Assembly: GCF_021065005.1 (NCBI RefSeq)
Contig: NZ_CP069247.1
Location: 525,968-589,967 of the forward strand
DNA from: Candidatus Gromoviella agglomerans
GTDB taxonomy: Bacteria > Pseudomonadota > Alphaproteobacteria > CAJXXZ01 > G021065005
Direction: 5' to 3'
DNA: 64,000 bases
The notes below the pieces were generated by a model. It ran no database searches and was not told the origin of the DNA. It worked only from the letters and a program-made list of their open reading frames with translations. This document shows, piece by piece, positions 51,952 through 60,414 of this stretch. Positions within the stretch are counted from its first letter, which is position 1. Each line of letters begins with the position of its first letter. The translations under genes were made by a program, and so were the position numbers.

Positions 51952-54900
51952 TTATTCCTCCTCATTTAATACTATTCCGTATACAGAGTCGTTTGTATAG
52001 ATGCTTTCTTCTATTTTAGGTGCTATATGTGGAAATGAAATTGGCAGATTTTGGTTAAATGATAATGACATGAACATATCTACGGTCGACAATGTGACTG
52101 GATTTGATTTTATATTATATACAGGTAGTGAGAATTTTATGTTTTGACCAAATCTATGATTTTTGATCATTCTGAATATAGCCCAATTGCCTTGGTATTG
52201 GATATTTTCAATACATGTTCTGGATTTTAAAAATAGCCATTCACTCTCATTTGATAATAAGAATGCGATCGATATATTTTGTCCTACGTAATAAGCAGTT
52301 TCAATGATTTTTTCTCTATAATTATGCTTCAGTGTCAGACCTTGTCCATCAAATGCAATATCCCAATTTGCAATGTATTTCGAGTGATTTTCTTTGTCTC
52401 TATTTGTTCTAAATTTTAGAATGATTTTTATTTTTATTGAGTCATCTTCAATGACTAAAAGACTTCGCAGAATATTTAATGATTCTATAAAGTTCTTTAC
52501 ATCTTTACTGATATTTAGCTTGTGGTTTTTATGAAAAATTGAAAAAATCTCATCTTTCTCTTTTAAGAAATTTAGAAAATCTATAGTTTCTTTTATAGAT
52601 AATTCTGATTTTTGATTGTTTTCGCTTAATTGAAATGGAAATTTATTTGCAATATTTTGGTTGAAGTATTGCTGAACTTCTCTGTAAAGTGTGATGAATT
52701 TATTCCTTTGTATTATAATGTAAGGTGTGAAAATTTCTCTGTATATTATACGAAAAATATGTGAAAAAGGAGAATGTTTTATATAATCCATAATAGATTT
52801 TTCTATTTCTTTGTAACTCTTATCTGATTGCATATCGTTGATAATGAAATTTTCCAGTTGATATATGGAATTTGATTCATCTTTATCATCGTATGAGTTT
52901 ATATCACTTAGCAATCTCGTCCATCTTTTATTAATATTATTTGTGTCTCCTGTTATTGTACTTATCAATTTTAGAATTTTTAGAGGAATTTTTGCGTACT
53001 CACTAATTTCTTTTAATTTCTTTCTTTCATTTACTAGATGCTTCATTAATTCCTGTTCTTTTTCAACATCATAAGCGAAGAAAATTACTTCTGGAAGTGA
53101 ATTAAATGATGAACAATTTATGACAAAATTAATAGGAGTGTATATTTTATTCTCTATTATTGATAACTCTATAAGTTCTAGAATCGATTTACAGTACTTT
53201 GCGATTGCAAATGCAAAATCATTTAAATGCTTTGGAGTGAGAAATTTCCTGCTGTTCAATATTATTAACTCAAGTTTATCCTCTATATTCCTTAAATTGT
53301 TGTGCATTATCTGTAAGAGCTCAATATTTGAAAGTGCAGGCTGATTGGTTGCAATTTGATCAAATGATTCTGCGAGTTCTTTGAAAATGTTGTGTCCTAT
53401 GCATGATTGAATTAATCTCTCAATTTGTTTTCTGTGTTTTAAGCTAAAGTCCTGTATTATAGGGGAAATGTTTTCTTTGTATTTATTCATTAAATCTACC
53501 ACTCTTAATAGTTTTTCTTCTGATATTGTAAATAACTGACCTTGTTGAAATTCTTGCATTAATATATCTTCATCTGGGATGTCAGACATCGATAATTGGT
53601 TGAAGATTAAGTTTAGGGCTCCATAAAATGTCATGAATTTAGGGGATACAGAAATTATGTCTTGATCATCTTTTTGAAAGAAATATCCTGTTATTTCTGT
53701 ATTGAAGCTAAGAATTTCGTTTTGAAATATTTGTAATTTGTTCCTGGTTTTTTGTAAAAGAATTTTCTCCGCATTTTTATCGAAAAATTCACATGCTTTT
53801 ATGTCATCGTACATCTCAGTAAATACTTTAGTTGATGAAAAGTCATTATTGTGAATCCATTCATTTCTCACATCATTCATGTAATTAATTGTTAATGTCA
53901 TATATTCTAAAATTTCGTTAAGCATTCTATAAGTAATTTGCTGATTGGAGTAAGTATTTAAGTTCTGTATACTATTCTGTAATGATATCAAGAAGGGCAT
54001 GGATTTTTTTATTGAAAATATGCTTTCTGTGAAATTTTCAATTATTGTGAACAGTTTTTTGGTAGCTCTTGACTGAAATTTTTTGATTTCTATCGTTGGC
54101 AGTGCATACCTTTTGATAGCTAGTCCAAGGTATTTATGTAGGTATGTTAACGATTTATGAGGAATGGTATAACTAAATAATTCTTGAATTATATCGCTTA
54201 AGTACTTCGAGCTTTTTGTCTCTTTGATTGCCTCGATTTTTGAGTTCAATTTCTGTATTCTTAATAATTCTTTAATAAAATTTAATAACTCTTCAAGTTC
54301 TTTATTATGTATGATCGCTTTTTTCTTATCTAATGTTGATTTCGAAATTTCTTCATTACTTAAAATGTTTTCGATATTTTGCTCGATTACTATATTTATA
54401 GATTTTAATATATATTTTTCGTAAAGTTGAATTATCAATTCATTTGAGTCTGTTGATATTTTTCCCATCCATGATGTTGGTATGAAGATTGATCTCATTT
54501 GATTTGATTCAAATTTTTCTATAAAATTCAATACAGCTTTGATTTTGGATTCAAAATATAAGATACTTTTGTGGCTGTGATTTTTTTCCTCAGCCAAGTT
54601 GATTATCTCCTTCATTAATGTGTTTATTTCTCTTGTTAATATAAATTTTTTCTTGTATAACAACAAATTTTCTTTGTATAACAATCCGAATAATGTTATG
54701 AAGCATAGTGATATACATACTTTTAATATCTTTATGCTTCTTGCTTCTGCCCAAAATGTGTTTTTTGTTGGTAAAATCAATCCCTGTTCTTTAAAAATCT
54801 TATCCTTAAATAGATCAGTGCAAAATGCAATGTCTTTCTCTTGAGAAATGAAATCAAGTGTAGATTCACTATTGCCTGTAAAGTATATTCCTCTTAAAAT

Positions 54901-55839
54901 GAATGAATCTATAAACGCGTTCGGTTGAAATACAGAATTGCAGAAATCATGAATAGCACTTCTGAGTTTCATGAATTCTTTCGCTAAAAATGCTATGTTT
55001 TGGCTTTTTTCAACTTCATAATCCTTTGATGATAGTATTTTATATGTTGTTAGTCTAAGTTCTTCTATAAATGAATCAAAGCCATGATGAGCCCAATTTT
55101 CCTCATAAGCAATGTCTATTTGATGAGGATTTGACCATCCGATTATCTCTCTTTGTTGTTCTTTGCTCATGCTATCACAAAAATCACTGAATCCTTTTAT
55201 TGAATCGCATTTTGTTATCACTAAGTATATTGGAAATTTTATTCCAATTATTTTTTGTGCTTGCCAAAGTCTGGAATGAATGAATTTGTGAAGATTTGAT
55301 TGTGATTTTACCATTGATTCTGCTGATATGGTTAGCACTATGCCGTCTATTGGCCTTTGTCTTCGCTTGTTGTGCAATATGTTCATGAGTAAGTTCCAAG
55401 AAGAATTATCATTTCCTAGCATCACATCTCCTTTGAGATCGATTAACACTCCTTCTTCAAAGAAATGCCAATTGCATATAGGATCATATAATTCATGAGT
55501 GTTTTGCAAACCTATGGGATGTGATAGTTTTATGGACTTTATTATTGTGCTTTTTCCAGAATCTTCTTCTCCGCATACTATAAACCAAGGCATTCTGTAA
55601 AGGTAATCACCTTCTCCGAGAAGCTTTTTTAATATCATCATTCCTCTCTTTATTGAATGTGCCATCTCATGTTTTGGCATATATCCGTATCTGCTGAAAA
55701 ATGATGATATTTTGCTGATAAATCTATAGTTTATTTTGCTAGATAGTGATTTGTACATGAATCTAATAGTGAAAATAGACAGTACTATCATTACTAATAC
55801 GACTAGAGCAGTTATTACCCAAATGTATAGTTCAAACAT
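51952..55839 (-). CDS. tssM: Type VI secretion membrane-complex protein TssM (IcmF)
   Basis: TssM spans the envelope and links the inner membrane to the outer-membrane lipoprotein TssJ. The 1295-residue protein has two N-terminal membrane segments (about 5-29), a cytoplasmic NTPase-like domain with Walker A GEEDSGKST (90-98) and 'VITKCDSIKGFSDF'. A third membrane segment lies near 370-390, followed by a long periplasmic part. 'PIDGIVLTIS' and 'YLVITKCD' match IcmF family blocks. The C-terminal region is highly diverged. AGAGGA precedes the ATG. It is eight bases from tssL and overlaps tssA. Confidence 0.9.
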   Translation of the reverse strand: MFELYIWVITALVVLVMIVLSIFTIRFMYKSLSSKINYRFISKISSFFSRYGYMPKHEMAHSIKRGMMILKKLLGEGDYLYRMPWFIVCGEEDSGKSTIIKSIKLSHPIGLQNTHELYDPICNWHFFEEGVLIDLKGDVMLGNDNSSWNLLMNILHNKRRQRPIDGIVLTISAESMVKSQSNLHKFIHSRLWQAQKIIGIKFPIYLVITKCDSIKGFSDFCDSMSKEQQREIIGWSNPHQIDIAYEENWAHHGFDSFIEELRLTTYKILSSKDYEVEKSQNIAFLAKEFMKLRSAIHDFCNSVFQPNAFIDSFILRGIYFTGNSESTLDFISQEKDIAFCTDLFKDKIFKEQGLILPTKNTFWAEARSIKILKVCISLCFITLFGLLYKENLLLYKKKFILTREINTLMKEIINLAEEKNHSHKSILYFESKIKAVLNFIEKFESNQMRSIFIPTSWMGKISTDSNELIIQLYEKYILKSINIVIEQNIENILSNEEISKSTLDKKKAIIHNKELEELLNFIKELLRIQKLNSKIEAIKETKSSKYLSDIIQELFSYTIPHKSLTYLHKYLGLAIKRYALPTIEIKKFQSRATKKLFTIIENFTESIFSIKKSMPFLISLQNSIQNLNTYSNQQITYRMLNEILEYMTLTINYMNDVRNEWIHNNDFSSTKVFTEMYDDIKACEFFDKNAEKILLQKTRNKLQIFQNEILSFNTEITGYFFQKDDQDIISVSPKFMTFYGALNLIFNQLSMSDIPDEDILMQEFQQGQLFTISEEKLLRVVDLMNKYKENISPIIQDFSLKHRKQIERLIQSCIGHNIFKELAESFDQIATNQPALSNIELLQIMHNNLRNIEDKLELIILNSRKFLTPKHLNDFAFAIAKYCKSILELIELSIIENKIYTPINFVINCSSFNSLPEVIFFAYDVEKEQELMKHLVNERKKLKEISEYAKIPLKILKLISTITGDTNNINKRWTRLLSDINSYDDKDESNSIYQLENFIINDMQSDKSYKEIEKSIMDYIKHSPFSHIFRIIYREIFTPYIIIQRNKFITLYREVQQYFNQNIANKFPFQLSENNQKSELSIKETIDFLNFLKEKDEIFSIFHKNHKLNISKDVKNFIESLNILRSLLVIEDDSIKIKIILKFRTNRDKENHSKYIANWDIAFDGQGLTLKHNYREKIIETAYYVGQNISIAFLLSNESEWLFLKSRTCIENIQYQGNWAIFRMIKNHRFGQNIKFSLPVYNIKSNPVTLSTVDMFMSLSFNQNLPISFPHIAPKIEESIYTNDSVYGIVLNEEE

Positions 55840-55847
55840 ATTATCCT

Positions 55848-56576
55848 CTATTTATTAAGACTATTGATACTTATTAAAGCATCGCGAATTTGTGTAGATA
55901 CCTCTCGTGTGTTTTTTTGCCATATGGCATAAGAAAACATTATATATATCATGATAACTGCAGATATCCAATAAGAAAATGTCGATTTCTTTTGTGTTCT
56001 GAAATTGTTAGAGTTCTCTATTGTGTATATGTATGCTTTTTGAAACAGGTGACTGCTTTCGTATTTATTTGTATTTGAATTTGTTGTGATTATATCAAGT
56101 AATTTCTTCTTATATTGCAATAATATCATATCGTTTTGTTCGGTTTTTGCGTAATAACTACCTCTAAATCCCATTGATATAGATAGGAAATATATGACAG
56201 CTAATCGAATTCTATTAACGTTTCGACTCATCAGTAAAGAGTCTATATTATCGAAAAATGCGCTACCTGAAACGTGAGATTTGAATATTCTTTCTTCAAG
56301 GAGATAACGTTTCCATTCATTTATATCCGTCCATTGAGTTTCTGAAAATACTTCATCAGCAATGCTAGTCATTATATACTGAATTTCCGTTGCAATCTCT
56401 TGCCCTAACTCGTTTGCTAAAGTTGTATAATATGAGTATATATGTGATTCTAAATTGGAGATTGAGTTTCCTATGGACTCTAAATTTGCTTTCGTTGTGT
56501 TTGATGCGTTTTCTTTTTCTAATATAAGTTTTTGGTAAAAATCTTCGAAAATTAATAGAGAGCTTGATGTGATCAT
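55848..56576 (-). CDS. tssL: Type VI secretion membrane protein TssL (DotU/IcmH)
   Basis: TssL is a tail-anchored inner-membrane protein that binds TssM. The 242-residue product has the DotU pattern: 'YIMTSIADEVFSETQW...EWKRYLLEERIFKSHVSGSAFFDNIDSLL' and 'LAVIYFLSISMGFRGSYY'. A single membrane segment follows near the C-terminus (about 198-220), with a short periplasmic tail. It lacks a C-terminal peptidoglycan-binding OmpA domain. It is the first gene of the unit and divergent from the first pseudopilin gene. Confidence 0.85.
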   Translation of the reverse strand: MITSSSLLIFEDFYQKLILEKENASNTTKANLESIGNSISNLESHIYSYYTTLANELGQEIATEIQYIMTSIADEVFSETQWTDINEWKRYLLEERIFKSHVSGSAFFDNIDSLLMSRNVNRIRLAVIYFLSISMGFRGSYYAKTEQNDMILLQYKKKLLDIITTNSNTNKYESSHLFQKAYIYTIENSNNFRTQKKSTFSYWISAVIMIYIMFSYAIWQKNTREVSTQIRDALISINSLNK

Positions 56577-56763
56577 TTCTTCTTACCCAAATTATTTACG
56601 TTTATTTATACATCTAAAATTTAAATTTTTAAATAACGTAACAAATTTGTGCTAATTATTATATTAATTCTTAGTGTTTTTTAAAATATTGTATTACTAA
56701 TCATTAATTGCTTTATTGTATAAAAATGTGTATTATACTTGATAGTATATTAAATCTTATAGA

Positions 56764-57243
56764 ATGAGATTGTTTTGGGCGTTTTTATTTAACAAAATTA
56801 AGACTTTGTATATAAAAACATTGATTCTTGTTAAGAGGCTTTTTTGTCAAGAGGTTGGTCTCTCTATAATTGAAAGTGCTATTGTCCTTATTGTTGCTAG
56901 TTTGGTTATTGGTGGAGCTGCTAAATATGGATCTGATCTTGTTTTTAGTGCTAAGATGAACAAAATTGTTGAAGATGTGTCGCGTATTAATGTTATGGTG
57001 GAAGAAATTGGTACAGAAAGTGATTTTAGTGTTTTTCAAAGTGCAAAATTTTATATTCAGATAGATGGTAGTAAGAAATTTTTATTAATTGAACCAAAAG
57101 GTGGAGGTCTTTTTAAAGAGAAGCAATTGAAATTTTTAGTTCAGAAATTAAAGAATGCTGGATATGATGCTTCTTATGATGCTAAAGAAGGAGAAGAGGG
57201 TGTGAAAGATGGAGTTGTAAGAATTGAACTTAATTTGTATTAA
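56764..57243 (+). CDS. Pseudopilin-like protein with prepilin signal
   Basis: This 159-residue protein has a long basic leader of 32 residues ending in Gly. The type IV prepilin pattern follows: LSIIE with Glu at position 5 of the mature protein, then a hydrophobic helix 'SAIVLIVASLVIGGAAKYG'. The rest is small, soluble and unrecognised, with a glycine-rich turn and an acidic C-terminus. No prepilin peptidase, ATPase or secretin is in the window. It is followed after 17 bases by a second protein of the same architecture. Confidence 0.7.
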   Translation: MRLFWAFLFNKIKTLYIKTLILVKRLFCQEVGLSIIESAIVLIVASLVIGGAAKYGSDLVFSAKMNKIVEDVSRINVMVEEIGTESDFSVFQSAKFYIQIDGSKKFLLIEPKGGGLFKEKQLKFLVQKLKNAGYDASYDAKEGEEGVKDGVVRIELNLY

Positions 57244-57260
57244 AATAAGATATTTAAAGT

Positions 57261-57995
57261 ATGAAAAAATTATTCTTAAGATTTCAGGCTTTTTCAGCAT
57301 TCTTGAAAAGATTAGCATTTGAAACTTGCGGCATTTCTCTCATAGAAGCTGCATTGGTTTTGGCTATATTTAGTATTAGTATGGGTGGTATGATTTCAGT
57401 TTTTTCAACTTTGACGAAAATAAAGAGAGATGCTAGAACAATTGAAAATAAAGGTGTGGTTCTTCAAGCTATTAAGCATTATATGCAAATGACAGGAAGA
57501 ATTCCTGTTCCATATCGTGCACGAGATCGTTCTATTGCTGGCCCTGTTATATGTGGATTTTTGCCTCATAAAGATCTTGGTATTCCTGAAAGTGTTTGCC
57601 ATGATGGTCATGGTAATAAATTTATATACGTTGTTAATGCTAAATATATTGGAAATGCTGATTGTGACAAAACAACTCTAATTGTTCTAGACTCTGCGAA
57701 AAGTGATGTGATATCGAAAGATGGGAATAATGATTATGTGTCTAGTAATGACCTCCTCTTTGCGTTGATTAGCTTTAATCCGTATTTTAATAAAGATAAA
57801 AAAGCTTCTAGAGATGATTGTAATAGATTGATTGAGCACAATATTTATGAGATTTTACAAAATAAAGACCAATATACTTTGTATGATTTGCAGTGTGCTC
57901 ATATGAGAGTATGGTGGGTTAGCAAAAATGCGTTTTATATTGGTGAAAACGTTCATTCTCAGAGGAAAGAGTCTTGTAATGATTTTGCCTCGTGA
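57261..57995 (+). CDS. Pseudopilin-like protein, second of a pair
   Basis: This 244-residue protein has a leader of 24 residues ending Gly, then ISLIE with Glu5 and the helix 'AALVLAIFSISMGGMISVF', a prepilin signature. The downstream 'AIKHYMQMTGRIPVPYRA....GFLPHKDLGIPESVCHDGHGNKFIYVVNAKY' follows the pattern of minor pseudopilins ('Y....G.LPCP......G.lPw..LGl....D.wGn...Y.V'). It is co-directional with the preceding gene and probably in one transcript. The partner machinery is not visible. Confidence 0.75.
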   Translation: MKKLFLRFQAFSAFLKRLAFETCGISLIEAALVLAIFSISMGGMISVFSTLTKIKRDARTIENKGVVLQAIKHYMQMTGRIPVPYRARDRSIAGPVICGFLPHKDLGIPESVCHDGHGNKFIYVVNAKYIGNADCDKTTLIVLDSAKSDVISKDGNNDYVSSNDLLFALISFNPYFNKDKKASRDDCNRLIEHNIYEILQNKDQYTLYDLQCAHMRVWWVSKNAFYIGENVHSQRKESCNDFAS

Positions 57996-58098
57996 TTATA
58001 TTGCTACATTATTGAATTGTGTGTAGTATAATTACAGAGTGATTCTCTTTATTAGTTTGATTTCTCATAGATCTTTAGTTTTTTTTCTATATAATATT

Positions 58099-58524
58099 AT
58101 GAAATCTTCTCCTGAAGTTTACAGTTGCTCTGTTGCTTTGCTGAATCAGCATAGTTTTTGGATTGAATTGTGTGTTTTAAATAAGTCTGATGTTATTGAT
58201 CGATTGAAACATGCATGTAGTGATAGTACAAAGCTGATGAATTTTTGTTTTTATGCTGTACGCTATAATATTCTTTATAAGTTGAGGCGAATGTTGGTTG
58301 ATGCAGTAAGATGTTTTGAGAAATTGCGTTTTGTTGAGATTAGAATTTTTAAGGATGTAGATGATAATAGTAAACTTTTGCAAGATATTAATAATTTGTT
58401 TTCAGGGAATACGGGGATTAAGATTGTAAAAGATGCTAGTTTGGGGTACGGTGCCATTTTGTTGAATGGTATGGAGATGTTTGATATGTCTGGGAAGAAA
58501 ATTTTGAATTCAATCTTTGATTGA
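58099..58524 (+). CDS. Unknown protein, possibly a degenerate ATP synthase delta subunit
   Basis: The product of 141 residues from ATG 58099 (161 from 58039) has a C-terminal pattern 'LLQDINNLFSGNTGIKIVKDASLGYGAILLNGMEMFDMSGKKILNSI'. This lines up with AtpH ('L...L....G..V.L...VDPSLIGG...R.G....D.S....L..L'). The middle 'KLMNFCFYAVRYNILYKL' can be matched to the family's 'F..LL.....L..L'. It is shorter than the usual 180 residues and no other atp gene is near. The resemblance is by eye only and may be chance. It follows the pseudopilin pair. Confidence 0.4.
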   Translation: MKSSPEVYSCSVALLNQHSFWIELCVLNKSDVIDRLKHACSDSTKLMNFCFYAVRYNILYKLRRMLVDAVRCFEKLRFVEIRIFKDVDDNSKLLQDINNLFSGNTGIKIVKDASLGYGAILLNGMEMFDMSGKKILNSIFD

Positions 58525-58783
58525 TTGTTTTTTATATAGTTTGATTGAATGCAAGTTTTGAGTTGACTATATTGTGCGCTACTCGACAATTTTTTTTGCT
58601 CAAGTGGAAATTTCGTTCAAAAGCTGTTTTTCTGCAATATGATTTTTGAAATTACTACTTTTGAAATACGCGGTTTTAATTAACGTGTTGAAAAAAATTC
58701 CATATAGTACTAACTGTAAAAAAAAGATCATTAATGATAGAAATTTTCAAAAAATCTTAAGTAATATTAAAAAATATCGAAAA

Positions 58784-59047
58784 TTAAATTTCGAGTTGTT
58801 GCTTTTTCATCAATTTATGCAATCTAGATATCTTTCTAGATGCAGTGTTTAGCTTCAACACTCCTTTAGTTACTCCTTTCATTATTTCGCTCTGAACTTG
58901 ATTAAATCTTATGTCCGATATCGATTTTCCATTTACTACAGAGATAAATTTTTTGATAAAAGTCCTGACTCTGCTTATTCTCGATTTGTTCAGCATCCTC
59001 CTGCTATTTTCTGTCCTTACCAATTTCTTCTTTGAGTAACGATTCAT
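58784..59047 (-). CDS. rpsT: 30S ribosomal protein bS20
   Basis: bS20 is a helical primary 16S rRNA-binding protein. The 87-residue product from ATG 59047 ends 'GVLKLNTASRKISRLHKLMKK', matching the family's 'G.I.KN.AARKKSRL...L..L', and has 'KSRISRVRTFIKKF' in the middle. The frame is open to 59101, but residues before MNRYSKKK do not fit and the shorter start gives the standard length. It follows the small exported-protein gene on the same strand. Confidence 0.82.
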   Translation of the reverse strand: MNRYSKKKLVRTENSRRMLNKSRISRVRTFIKKFISVVNGKSISDIRFNQVQSEIMKGVTKGVLKLNTASRKISRLHKLMKKQQLEI

Positions 59048-59178
59048 GAAATTTATCACTTGTGAATAGGAAATTTTATTATATTTGAAGATATTGATCA
59101 ATAGCTTTATTGACTTTTCTCAATGATAGATTATAGAAATGACTGAAATTTTATTTGCATTAAAAAATGATTTTACCA

Positions 59179-59412
59179 TTAATATATCACATCAACATAT
59201 CGACTTTGTTGATTGTTATTTTGTAAGTAGAGATAGATTTCGTTCTGATGATTGTCATTTTTCATGTATATTGTTGATACTTTTGCTTTGATAACAGTAA
59301 GATTCACGATTATATGTTTTATAGGCTTAAACTCTGATTGATTATTATAGCATTCAAGTTGTTTTAAGTTGAAGAGTGAAATTATCAATATGTTGATTAT
59401 TAAGCAAAACAC
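59179..59412 (-). CDS. Small exported protein downstream of the tssE-like gene
   Basis: This 77-residue protein has a hydrophobic N-terminal segment (about 2-15) and a cysteine at about 21, which does not fit a standard lipobox. It continues 'VNLTVIKAKVSTIYMKNDNHQNEIYLYLQNNNQ'. That strand pattern is faintly like the start of TssJ lipoproteins, but the protein is about half the usual size. It lies 46 bases after the tssE-like gene on the same strand. I do not assign a function. Confidence 0.4.
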   Translation of the reverse strand: MFCLIINILIISLFNLKQLECYNNQSEFKPIKHIIVNLTVIKAKVSTIYMKNDNHQNEIYLYLQNNNQQSRYVDVIY

Positions 59413-59458
59413 TATGTAGATTGTCTACTCATTGCTTAAATATCTATTTAAAGATTGA

Positions 59459-59842
59459 TTACAGATTCATATTAAGCGAAAAGGATGTTTTATATAATTC
59501 TCTATTTGATAAAATTGAGCATGAGCAGAATATTTCGATTGTCATATCCTCAAAATCTATATTGTCGAAATTTATGCTCACATCTTTTACACGTGTATCG
59601 GCTTTTAAAATTGATTCCGTTATAACGTCTTTTGCTCTATTTATGTCTTTTTTTATTATTAGCTCTGCTATGTTTGGCATGCCGATGATAGGGATTGAAC
59701 TGTTAATATTTTTGTGCGAATTCCTGATCATCAGAGCATTCTCTATCTCATTTTTTATCGAATCATTTAATTCTTGCAAAGTTAAGTTTTGTATATTCTC
59801 ATCTGTCAATCTATAAAATAGAGGTGGAGTGAAAAATTGCAT
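59459..59842 (-). CDS. tssE: Type VI secretion baseplate TssE-like protein (gp25 fold)
   Basis: TssE is the gp25-like wedge protein of the type VI baseplate. The 127-residue product shows 'PLFYRLTDEN', 'LNDSIKNEIENALMIRNSHKNINSSIPIIGMPNIAELI' and 'ITESILKADTRVKDVSINF'. These parallel the family's 'L..RL.D', 'L..SV...L..LLNTR....P..YG..D' and 'I...I...EPRL..V.V'. The family's 'EPRL' is replaced by 'ADTRV'. It lies 2.9 kb from tssL on the same strand. No sheath, Hcp or VgrG genes are in the window. Confidence 0.6.
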   Translation of the reverse strand: MQFFTPPLFYRLTDENIQNLTLQELNDSIKNEIENALMIRNSHKNINSSIPIIGMPNIAELIIKKDINRAKDVITESILKADTRVKDVSINFDNIDFEDMTIEIFCSCSILSNRELYKTSFSLNMNL

Positions 59843-60304
59843 TGCATTTATTAATATTTCTTATAATGTATACATTTGATTTATGAAATTTTTGTTAATT
59901 TTTGTAATTTATGATCAAACGAAAGATGAATGATCATAATATGAGAAATTGCAGATATTGTGTGAATGTGCAATATGCAACTGAAGCTTTCTATTTTTTT
60001 AGCTGATTTGAAATTTTTTCATCAAACAAATTTAATTGTTTTATATCAAATACATGAAAATTGTTTGACTTTAGCTCTTTTTTGAATATTGATAAATCAT
60101 TTTGATATATGCATAATTGTGAGTTTTGTTATTATGTAAATTTGAATTTATGTGCAATAATGCTGAATTAATTTTATTTCGAGATATGATTAAGATTTTG
60201 CAATATAATTTACGTCTGCTTTGAAAAATATCCTTTAAAAAATTTAACTTTTGAATGAAGAATTTCAGCAATTTTACACAAGAGAAAAGCTCCTTCAAGC
60301 ATAA
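59843..60304. other. Gene-free stretch between tssE-like gene and tRNA-Val
   Basis: This 462-base region has only short frames. It is AT-rich with no repeat or RNA gene beyond the tRNA at its right end. It presumably contains the promoter for the tssE-like gene, but no well-spaced hexamers stand out. Confidence 0.45.
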
Positions 60305-60380
60305 TGGTGGGCAGTAACGGACTCGAACCGCTGACCCCCTCGGTGTAAACGAGAAGCTCTACCAACTGAGCTAACTGCCC
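60305..60380 (-). tRNA. tRNA-Val (anticodon TAC), CCA encoded
   Basis: On the minus strand GGGCAGT pairs with ACTGCCC, D arm GCTCAGTTGGTAGAGC, anticodon stem TCTCG/CGAGG with loop TTTACAC (anticodon TAC), and T arm AGCGGTTCGAGTCCGTT. The discriminator is A, followed by an encoded CCA. It lies 34 bases after the end of the repetitive protein gene. Confidence 0.94.
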
Positions 60381-60414
60381 TCTGATACGGATCATACCAG
60401 AGTGAGCTGAGAAA

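Noticed and set aside
58646..58852. 68-codon plus-strand frame
   Set aside because: Its end overlaps rpsT on the opposite strand and it has no supporting signal.
59421..59816. 131-codon plus-strand frame
   Set aside because: It is antisense to the tssE-like gene, whose product has recognisable gp25-type motifs.
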